From: Spirosoma fluviale
Lineage (GTDB): Bacteria; Bacteroidota; Bacteroidia; Cytophagales; Spirosomataceae
Assembly (NCBI GenBank): GCA_945906915.1
Contig: CAMDSI010000003.1
Span: 1-37,953, forward strand
Direction: 5' to 3'
DNA length: 37,953 bases
Positions 32,261 through 37,953 of this stretch are shown here, in pieces (the stretch's first letter is position 1; each line of letters starts with the position of its first letter). Made by a program: the position numbers and the translations under genes. The notes below the pieces were generated by a model that saw only the letters and a list, made by a program, of their open reading frames with translations, was not told where the DNA came from and made no database searches.

Positions 32261-33243
32261 GAACGAGCTAACGTTTCGTTAAAATGTTTTTGGTTTAGGG
32301 CCAAATTCATCTGATTCCATGCTATTTTCTTCGTAAAGGCCTCTTTGCGTATCGCACAATCCGAAATCGAACAATGATTGCAGCACTCATCTAAACAAGG
32401 GTCTGCATGCACAAATATCTCTACGTGAGTAGCCTGCAGCTCGCCTAACATTTGTTCAAAGCCGTGAATTTCTTCGTGTGTTCTGCTCAAATCCCAATAG
32501 CGCGGCAATGTCAAATGGCAATCAATATGTAAATCGCCTCCATATTGTTGGACGCGCAAATTGTGCAAGTCAATCCATTCTTCTTTTTTATTCGAAACAA
32601 TCCAATTCGTTACTTTTTCAAACACAGCAGGATTCGTCTCATCCATTAAGGCTGCCACGGATTCTCTTATCAAATTTATTCCTTGCCAGCACATAAATCC
32701 AGCAAATAAGAAGGAGGCAACAGAATCTACCCAATACCAATTGGTAAAATAGGTAATGGCTAAGGCAAGCACTACTAAAATACCATTATAGGCATCTAAG
32801 CGAAGGTGTTTACCATCAGCAATTAAGGCGGGAGAGTGAGAGGAGCGTCCTTTTTGGACTAAAAAATAGCCTAAAACTCCATTAACTGCCGCAGAAATAA
32901 AAGATACACCTATACCCAAATCCAAGTTTTTAAGTTCTGGTGATGAATACAAATGCTCTGAGGCATGTAAGAAAATATAGGCTGAGGCTAATAAAATAAG
33001 GACTCCTTCTAATCCTGACGCAAAGAATTCAATTTTCCCGTGGCCATAGGGATGATTCAAATCTTTAGGTAAAGAGGCTAAATAGATCGAGTAATAGGCA
33101 AAACAGGCGGCGACCACATTAATAATTGACTCTAAGGCATCCGTTAATAAAGTTGTGGATCCACTAGCATAGTAAACCGCAAACTTCGCTACCATGATCA
33201 GTACCGAAACGACAAAAGAAAGAAGGACAAGCCGCTGTTTCAT
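32257..33243 (-). CDS. Cation diffusion facilitator with Cys-rich tail
   Basis: A 328-residue inner-membrane divalent-metal exporter (CDF family, Zn/Fe/Mn/Co type) that uses proton exchange. Six helices hold the metal-site patterns: TDALESIINV in TM2 and ADGKHLRLDAYNG in TM5, with HPYGHGKIEFF in the loop. A cytoplasmic ferredoxin-like domain follows (about 205-285). After it comes an unusual tail, HADPCLDECCNHCSISDC, which has six cysteines in a short stretch and may bind metal. I use the ATG at 33243 (MKQRLVLL); the longer frame would overlap the NUDIX start. It is divergent from the NUDIX gene, only 26 bases away. Confidence 0.88.
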   Translation of the reverse strand: MKQRLVLLSFVVSVLIMVAKFAVYYASGSTTLLTDALESIINVVAACFAYYSIYLASLPKDLNHPYGHGKIEFFASGLEGVLILLASAYIFLHASEHLYSSPELKNLDLGIGVSFISAAVNGVLGYFLVQKGRSSHSPALIADGKHLRLDAYNGILVVLALAITYFTNWYWVDSVASFLFAGFMCWQGINLIRESVAALMDETNPAVFEKVTNWIVSNKKEEWIDLHNLRVQQYGGDLHIDCHLTLPRYWDLSRTHEEIHGFEQMLGELQATHVEIFVHADPCLDECCNHCSISDCAIRKEAFTKKIAWNQMNLALNQKHFNETLARS

Positions 33244-33269
33244 TACGACAAAGATAGTATTTTTACCGG

Positions 33270-33824
33270 ATGGAAAAGGAAAACAATCCCTGGAAAACAA
33301 TCAGTCAGGAAACGGCATATGAGAATGCGTGGATTCGGGTGGAACACCACCAAGTGTTGAATCCAGCTGGAAATCAAGGTATTTATGGAAAGGTGCACTT
33401 CAAAAATACCGCGATTTCGATTGTTCCCGTAGACTCCGACGGCTTTACTTATTTAGTAGGGCAATTCCGTTATACACTGAATGCCTATTCTTGGGAGGTA
33501 CCTGAAGGCGGTTGCTCCATCGAATCGGGGGAATCTATAGTAGAGGCTGCTAAACGCGAACTTTTGGAAGAAACTGGACTTGTCGCTACAGAGTGGAAAG
33601 AACTAGGGGAGGTCTACCTTTCGAATTCCGTGAGTGATGAGAAAGCGGTAATTTATTTAGCCCAAAACCTGAGTCAACACCAAGCCTGCCCAGAAGAAAC
33701 AGAAATATTAAAAATTAGAAAACTCCCACTGAAAGACGCTATAGAAATGGCTAAAAATGGGGAAATAACAGACGCATTAAGCGTTCTGAGTCTATTAAAG
33801 ATCCCAGCTTTGCATCTGTTTTAA
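33270..33824 (+). CDS. NUDIX hydrolase
   Basis: A 184-residue NUDIX hydrolase. The Nudix helix is ESIVEAAKRELLEETGL (with REL-LEETG intact); the loop before it, PEGGCSIESGE, is one or two residues longer than the Gx5E consensus. The N-terminal WKTISQETAYENAWIRVEHHQVLNP and the TYLVGQFRYTLNAYSWEVPEGG region resemble the ADP-ribose pyrophosphatase (NudF-like) group, so nucleoside diphosphate-sugar hydrolysis is likely. The length fits. It is divergent from the CDF gene and its last 30 bp overlap the convergent surE. Confidence 0.9.
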   Translation: MEKENNPWKTISQETAYENAWIRVEHHQVLNPAGNQGIYGKVHFKNTAISIVPVDSDGFTYLVGQFRYTLNAYSWEVPEGGCSIESGESIVEAAKRELLEETGLVATEWKELGEVYLSNSVSDEKAVIYLAQNLSQHQACPEETEILKIRKLPLKDAIEMAKNGEITDALSVLSLLKIPALHLF

Positions 33825-34562
33825 TTCATCATAATCAGTCAAATCATATTTAATAGGCACAATACTGACATAATTTTCTGCTAAAGCATCTAGATCAGTA
33901 TTGTTATTCAAATCTTCATTGAATAAATCTCCATCCATCCAATAATAAGGCTTTCCATAGGGATCTTTACGCTCTTCAAATCGCTCTCTAAAGATGGCAT
34001 TGGCTTGTTTAACTACTTTAACTCCTTGTAATGGCACAGAAGAATGTGCAGGAAAATTCACATTTAAAGTTAAACCTTTAGGTAATCCATGAACGAGTAC
34101 TTGCTGGCAGATTTTAATAATATAATCATGGCAGTGAGAAAAATTCGCATCTGACGCAAAGTCGCAAAGGGAAAATCCAATGGCGGGAATACCTTCCATA
34201 GCTGCTTCTATCGCTGCAGACATCGTTCCTGAATATAAAACGGCAATTGAAGCATTCGACCCATGGTTAATGCCAGAAACGACCAAATCAATTTTTCTAT
34301 CCTTTAAAATCTGGTGCTTACCTATCTTAACACAATCAGCCGGGGTTCCTGAACATTTATAGGATTGGATATGATCTCCAAAATCAGTCGTCTTAACCAC
34401 GCGCAATGGTTCACCCAGTGTAATCGCGTGACCCATTCCCGATTGATGTGTATCAGGAGCAACCACAACCACTTCGCCCATTTCTGACATAATTTCCGTT
34501 AAAACACGGATACCTTTGGAATAGATCGAATCGTCGTTTGCGATGAGAATAAGTGGCTTCAT
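33795..34562 (-). CDS. surE: 5'/3'-nucleotidase SurE
   Basis: A 255-residue survival protein E, a metal-dependent phosphatase acting on nucleoside monophosphates. The metal-binding N-terminal motif is ILIANDDSIYSKGI (NDD at about 9-11), followed by VVVVAPDTHQSGMGHAIT with the catalytic serine, YKCSGTPADCVKIG and VSGINHGSNASIAVLYSGTMSAAIEA. The length matches the family (250-270). It is divergent from the GNAT gene; 37 bases separate the start codons. Its 3' end overlaps the NUDIX gene by 30 bp with no terminator between them. Confidence 0.95.
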   Translation of the reverse strand: MKPLILIANDDSIYSKGIRVLTEIMSEMGEVVVVAPDTHQSGMGHAITLGEPLRVVKTTDFGDHIQSYKCSGTPADCVKIGKHQILKDRKIDLVVSGINHGSNASIAVLYSGTMSAAIEAAMEGIPAIGFSLCDFASDANFSHCHDYIIKICQQVLVHGLPKGLTLNVNFPAHSSVPLQGVKVVKQANAIFRERFEERKDPYGKPYYWMDGDLFNEDLNNNTDLDALAENYVSIVPIKYDLTDYDELKQMQSWDL

Positions 34563-34599
34563 ATTTTGCTATTTTGAATGCAATTTACAAATTTTGATA

Positions 34600-35076
34600 A
34601 TGATTTTACGCAAAGCAAGGCTTGAAGATATACCCACCATACAAGAAATTGCAGAGGAAGCCTGGAGGCCTACTTATGGGCTTATTTTGACAGAGGAACA
34701 GACCATGTATATGATTCCGATGATGTACAACACGGAATTAATTAGCGAGCAAATTGACTTGTTTTCAATGCTCGAGATGGATGGACATGCCATTGGCTAT
34801 TGTGCGTTTGAAAAAACCTCTGAAACGGATGGAAAATTACATAAACTCTATTTGCGTCCCTCTATAAAACAAAAAGGTGCAGGAAGCTTTATAATCGAGC
34901 AAATAAGCAACCAGGCTCGCTTATTAGGCCTTACATCTATCTATTTAAATGTAAATAAATTAAATTCTGCTGTAACTTTTTACCTCAAAAAAGGATTTAT
35001 AGTAGATCGTGAAATGATCTTAGACATAGGCAATGGCTACGTTATGGACGATTTTGTGATGCGATTATTCCTATAG
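34600..35076 (+). CDS. GNAT-family N-acetyltransferase
   Basis: A 158-residue GNAT acetyltransferase that uses acetyl-CoA. It starts MILRKARLEDIPTIQEIAEEAWRPTYG, the usual N-terminal strand and helices; the fold core is GYCAFEKTSETDGKLHKLYLRPSIKQKGAGSFIIEQI, where QKGAGS stands for the pyrophosphate-binding R/QxxGxG/A loop, and LNVNKLNSAVTFYLKKGFI is the C-terminal part. The acceptor substrate is unknown. I use the ATG at 34600, as the longer frame overlaps the surE start. Its 3' end overlaps the convergent phosphorylase gene by 35 bp, the longest such overlap here. Confidence 0.85.
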   Translation: MILRKARLEDIPTIQEIAEEAWRPTYGLILTEEQTMYMIPMMYNTELISEQIDLFSMLEMDGHAIGYCAFEKTSETDGKLHKLYLRPSIKQKGAGSFIIEQISNQARLLGLTSIYLNVNKLNSAVTFYLKKGFIVDREMILDIGNGYVMDDFVMRLFL

Positions 35077-35923
35077 CCTTTTCAATTAAGGACCTGATTT
35101 GACCTTCTGGATCTTGTGAGAATTCCTGCGTAATTCGATTCGCTAAAATAGCATTCAACGAAATCATTTCGTGTCCCATCGCACCAGCAAAAGCATAATA
35201 AGCCGCTGTCTCCATTTCAATGTTGGTGATTTCTTGCTCCCCTAATTTAGCCGCGGCTACTTTTGACAGAAAATCAGGTCTAATCGAATGCATCCGTATC
35301 GTTCGTCCCTGTGGCGCATAAAAACCTGGAGCGGTTAATGTTATGCCTTGGTAAGCATTCAATGAGGCAAATTGAGATAAAAGGGAAGCACTAGCACTTG
35401 CCGCATAAAGTGGCAAAGGGTAATCAATGGCTTTTGTCCATCGCGCCAGGACTTCTTCTGGCATAGACTGTGCCGAATCAAAGCCGTAAAACTGAGCCAA
35501 ATTATCAAAGCCTATCGCAGCTGTAGAAACTAAAATTGAATCCACGGGAATGTGCGCCTGAATACTTCCTGAGGTACCTATTCGAATTAAATGGAGGGAT
35601 CTTTTCTCTGCTTTTTCTGTCCGCGTTATAAAATCAATATTAACCAAAGCATCTAATTCATTCATCACAATCTCCACATTATCCGCCCCAATACCACTGG
35701 ATACTACCGCGATTCGTTTACCACCTAACAGGCCTAAATGCGTTACAAACTCCCGTTTTTGAATTTTCTCAGTCACCTCATCGAAATAGTGAGACACCGT
35801 AGGAACGCGCTCAGGATCCCCTACAAGAATAAGGGTATCTGGAATTTGATCAGGTCGTAAGTTCAAATGATAGGAACTACCATCCGGATTTATAATTAAG
35901 TCAGTGGGAGAGAAATAGGTCAT
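35042..35923 (-). CDS. Nucleoside phosphorylase (uridine phosphorylase-like)
   Basis: A 293-residue NP-I family nucleoside phosphorylase that splits nucleosides with phosphate. The phosphate-binding block is LILVGDPERVPTVSHYFD, and VVSSGIGADNVEIVMNELDAL with LIRIGTSGSIQ are typical of the uridine/purine phosphorylase group. NIEMETAAYYAFAGAMGHE holds the ribose-binding glutamate/methionine pair. I lean to uridine phosphorylase, although purines cannot be excluded. The ATG at 35923 (MTYFSPTDLIINPDGSSYHLNL) is the best start, since IxNPDGSxYHL is the usual N-terminus in Bacteroidota homologues. It is divergent from the GreA-like gene. Confidence 0.87.
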   Translation of the reverse strand: MTYFSPTDLIINPDGSSYHLNLRPDQIPDTLILVGDPERVPTVSHYFDEVTEKIQKREFVTHLGLLGGKRIAVVSSGIGADNVEIVMNELDALVNIDFITRTEKAEKRSLHLIRIGTSGSIQAHIPVDSILVSTAAIGFDNLAQFYGFDSAQSMPEEVLARWTKAIDYPLPLYAASASASLLSQFASLNAYQGITLTAPGFYAPQGRTIRMHSIRPDFLSKVAAAKLGEQEITNIEMETAAYYAFAGAMGHEMISLNAILANRITQEFSQDPEGQIRSLIEKAIGIIASQNRP

Positions 35924-35964
35924 GCGCAAATTTATTGATAATTTTCCAATGTAATTAGCCATTC

Positions 35965-36405
35965 ATGAAAAGCACCAAATCCGAAATACATCTGAAACTA
36001 CGTTCTATTTTGGAAAAATCCCTAGAAGAGGCTCGTAGAGAGTATATTTTGGCCAAAGAATCCCGCGATTCTGATACAAAAAGTAGTGCCGGAGATAAAT
36101 TTGAAACGGGTCGCGAAATGATGCAAAGGGAGATGGATAAGTTAAGTGCTTTGGTAGATAATACGCTTAATTCCATAGCTAAATTAGACCGACTAACCGA
36201 TTTACCTGCTGCGGCGGTTATATCGGAGGGCAGTTTAGTAATAACAGATCAAGAAACGTATTATATATCCATTGGATATGGCAAGTTAGATGCTGTTTAT
36301 GCCATTTCTATCGAGTCACCACTCGGAGTAGAATTAAAAGGAAAAAGAGTAGCGGAGTGCATCGAAATGCGCGGCCGAAAAATCACAATAAAATCCATCT
36401 TATGA
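35965..36405 (+). CDS. GreA-like coiled-coil protein
   Basis: A 146-residue protein. The N-terminal third is a charged helix pair (LRSILEKSLEEARREYILAKESRDSDTKSSAGDKFETGREMMQREMDKL) likely to form an antiparallel coiled coil; the C-terminal part, SIESPLGVELKGKRVAE, resembles the closing SPLG...GK segment of the GreA/GreB FKBP-like domain. Close relatives in Bacteroidota are, from memory, often labelled 3-oxoacyl-ACP synthase, which this sequence does not support: it has no ketosynthase motif. It may bind RNA polymerase through the secondary channel, but this is inference. It overlaps the DUF2834 start by four bases (ATGA). Confidence 0.75.
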   Translation: MKSTKSEIHLKLRSILEKSLEEARREYILAKESRDSDTKSSAGDKFETGREMMQREMDKLSALVDNTLNSIAKLDRLTDLPAAAVISEGSLVITDQETYYISIGYGKLDAVYAISIESPLGVELKGKRVAECIEMRGRKITIKSIL

Positions 36406-36728
36406 AAAATGCGCACTATTTCTATCTTTTACTTTCCTTAGTAGGAGGCAGTTTCACCTTTTACTTTGTGTATGAAGGGATGATGCTAAACAAGGGGAAA
36501 TTCGATGTAATTGATTTTGTCCAAAGCACTTGGACATCAAACCCCTATGCTAAAAGTTTAAGCTGTGATTTTTGGACAGGAGCCATAGCAGGTACCTTTT
36601 TTATACTGATAGAGGGATTGCGTATTAAAATCAAATACCTGTATCTTTATTTATTAGCAACTGTTTTAATCGGATTTGCCTTTGCATTCCCTTTATTTTT
36701 ATTTGCTAGACACCGTCAATTAGCCTAA
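36402..36728 (+). CDS. DUF2834 membrane protein
   Basis: A 108-residue membrane protein with three hydrophobic helices: YFYLLLSLVGGSFTFYFVYEG, SCDFWTGAIAGTFFILIEGLR and YLYLYLLATVLIGFAFAFPLFLFA. It fits the DUF2834 family pattern, including the D-x-W/F before helix two, E in IEGLR, and the end PLFLFARHRQ. Function unknown. I use the ATG at 36402, whose first base overlaps the TGA of the GreA-like gene (ATGA), instead of the earlier ATG at 36357 which lies well inside that gene. It is followed eight bases later by the DUF1801 gene. Confidence 0.82.
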   Translation: MKNAHYFYLLLSLVGGSFTFYFVYEGMMLNKGKFDVIDFVQSTWTSNPYAKSLSCDFWTGAIAGTFFILIEGLRIKIKYLYLYLLATVLIGFAFAFPLFLFARHRQLA

Positions 36729-36736
36729 TATATTAT

Positions 36737-37087
36737 ATGGAAGAATACATTTTGACCTTTCCGGAGGCCACACAAAAGATTTTAATCGAAGTACGTGATG
36801 CCATTCGCTCTGTCGTGCCGGAAGAAACGGAGGAAACGATGTCTTATGACATGCCTACCTTCAAATTAAATGGAAATCTGATACATTTTGCAGCTTGGAA
36901 TAACCATTTAGGCTTTTACCCCACACCGAGTGGAATCAAAAATTTTGTTCAAGAATTAGCTCCTTATGAAGGGTCGAAAGGTGCCATTAAGTTCCCATAT
37001 CACTCGCCTATGCCTTTGGAACTAATAAAAGAGATTACCATTTTTCGAGTTCAAGAGAATTTAACTAAAAAGAAAAAAGACTCATGA
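36737..37087 (+). CDS. DUF1801 domain-containing protein
   Basis: A 116-residue soluble protein of the DUF1801 (YdhG/YjhX-like) family. The pattern is plain: YILTFPEATQKILIEVRDAIRSVVPEETEETMSYDMPTFKLNGNLIHFAAWNNHLGFYPTPSGI and IKFPYHSPMPLELIKEI. Relatives are sometimes described as iron chaperones of frataxin-like fold; the activity of this one is unknown. It is the last gene of the GreA-like/DUF2834 run and its 3' end overlaps the convergent trhO gene by six bases. Confidence 0.88.
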   Translation: MEEYILTFPEATQKILIEVRDAIRSVVPEETEETMSYDMPTFKLNGNLIHFAAWNNHLGFYPTPSGIKNFVQELAPYEGSKGAIKFPYHSPMPLELIKEITIFRVQENLTKKKKDS

Positions 37088-37953
37088 TTGAGCCTTTTTT
37101 TGTTTTTCGATCTTTTCTGTTCGTTTAAAAGATTTAAATCCTAGTTCCGGCGAATACCCTACCGATTGTTTGGAATAATATCCTTTGTCATTGTATGGCC
37201 GTTTTCTAGGATGTTCTTTACATTCCGATGAACAAGCACCTTCCATTTCTTTTAGACAAGCCGGGCAAATCGCTAAATGCTCATTGCATTCTGGATTTGC
37301 ACAATTGACCATATGATCTGATTTTGTTTGGCATACATGACAGGTAGAAACAACTTCCGGATTAATGGAATTAACAGCGGTGGCCACCCGGTTATCGAAT
37401 ACATAGCAAGAACCGTCAAAATCCTCGCCACCTTCTTCTAATCCATATTTAATAATGCCACCATGCAATTGATAGACATCTTTAAACCCTTTTTCTAATA
37501 AATAGGCAGATGCCTTCTCGCATTTAATTCCTCCGGTACAATACGTAATTACTTTTTTATCTTTCAAATGTTCAATCTCTTGCATATGATCGGGCAAATC
37601 ACGCAGATTTTCCATGTCAAAAGTATAAGCCCCTTTAAAGCGACCTAATTCGTGTTCATAGTTCGAACGCATATCGACTAAAACTACATCAGGATCATTT
37701 TTCAGTAATTGCTTAAATTCTTTCGGCTTCAAATGCTTCCCGGTTCTGACGCGAGGATCAACTCCTAAATCCGAATGGACAATTTCATTCTTCACCCTCA
37801 CGTGAAGCTTATTAAATGTATGGGCTTCGTGGTAATCAATTTTGAAGTCAAAATCGGAACCAGCAAAAATCGGATCAGATTCCAGCCATTGCATATACGT
37901 ATCGCAATCTGCTTTTAGCCCTGAAACAGTTCCATTCAAACCTTCTTCAGCAA
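37082..37953 (-). CDS. trhO: tRNA uridine(34) hydroxylase TrhO (partial at right edge)
   Basis: This open frame reads to the right edge; the ORF-track start at 37939 is an internal TTG. The true N-terminus is beyond the window, because AEEGLNGTVSG, a conserved block found some 20-40 residues into the family, continues upstream. TrhO adds a hydroxyl at U34 of tRNAs, the first step of 5-(carboxy)methoxyuridine synthesis. The rhodanese domain holds VLVDMRSNYEHELGRFKGA and the active-site cysteine in YCTGGIKCEKAS. A zinc-like cysteine cluster (CHVCQTKS...CANPEC...CPAC...CSSEC) follows, then a basic tail (SFKRTEKIEKQKKAQS), the longer form usual in Bacteroidota. Confidence 0.92.
   Translation of the reverse strand, partial: AEEGLNGTVSGLKADCDTYMQWLESDPIFAGSDFDFKIDYHEAHTFNKLHVRVKNEIVHSDLGVDPRVRTGKHLKPKEFKQLLKNDPDVVLVDMRSNYEHELGRFKGAYTFDMENLRDLPDHMQEIEHLKDKKVITYCTGGIKCEKASAYLLEKGFKDVYQLHGGIIKYGLEEGGEDFDGSCYVFDNRVATAVNSINPEVVSTCHVCQTKSDHMVNCANPECNEHLAICPACLKEMEGACSSECKEHPRKRPYNDKGYYSKQSVGYSPELGFKSFKRTEKIEKQKKAQS

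Noticed and set aside
33244-33300. Longer N-terminus for the CDF protein (start at 33300)
   Set aside because: It would overlap the NUDIX start, and MKQRLVLLSFVVSV is a normal beginning for the first helix.
35927-35934. TAAATTTG box on the minus strand near the phosphorylase start
   Set aside because: Transcription would begin inside the start codon and no -33 element exists. It is probably a chance match in AT-rich DNA.

Overview
The window looks like the chromosome of a low-GC, gliding-type member of the Bacteroidota, most likely Cytophagales. A freshwater Spirosomaceae/Aquirufa-like genome is my guess and nothing more. The main markers are GldC, a DUF5686 outer-membrane protein, the long Bacteroidota form of IspG, paired GSII and GSIII glutamine synthetases, a LuxC-type acyl-CoA reductase facing a 2[4Fe-4S] ferredoxin, and promoters that fit the Bacteroidota TTTG-N19-21-TAnnTTTG pattern instead of the -35/-10 pattern. 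Ribosome-binding sites of the Shine-Dalgarno type are generally absent. I see no tRNA or rRNA gene, insertion sequence, prophage, CRISPR array or defence island.

Layout. 1-2480: the 5' part of a DUF5686 outer-membrane protein gene, cut by the left edge and missing from the ORF track. 2570-8421: class III aminotransferase, thioredoxin, DNA polymerase III alpha and a DUF2461 protein. 8540-11488: TrpS, a PAP2 phosphatase, acyl-CoA reductase and ferredoxin. 11489-11922: a 434-bp non-coding stretch holding a terminator inside a repeat-rich inverted element, then a promoter region with two 36-bp direct repeats. 11923-19513: nitrogen assimilation (porin, ammonium transporter, GSII and GSIII), interrupted by MtaB. 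19521-24600: an acidic unknown, RsmE, a fatty-acid desaturase, a 2-oxoacid dehydrogenase E2, CinA and GldC. 24600-30405: a secreted thioredoxin-like protein, then a leftward series of GH109-like oxidoreductase, FucP-like transporter, IspG and a tiny membrane protein. 30476-32260: a QueD/PTPS, FolE and SDR pterin operon. 32257-37953: cation efflux, NUDIX, SurE, GNAT, nucleoside phosphorylase, a GreA-like protein, DUF2834, DUF1801 and TrhO, the last cut by the right edge.

How genes work together. The clearest functional block is nitrogen: an outer-membrane porin co-transcribed with Amt probably brings ammonium in, and two unrelated glutamine synthetases, divergently transcribed about 2 kb away, fix it. 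The porin-amt promoter carries paired repeats spaced at almost exactly five helical turns, which looks like an activator-binding array. A second block, FolE, PTPS and an SDR, has the order expected for a tetrahydropterin pathway, but the SDR lacks its catalytic tyrosine. The genome is compact: most convergent gene pairs overlap tail to tail.

Most of the window is ordinary housekeeping DNA. I do not see a clearly new biological system. The best leads are the amt promoter repeats, the repeat-flanked terminator elements on both sides of the porin-amt operon, and the Tyr-less SDR in the pterin operon.
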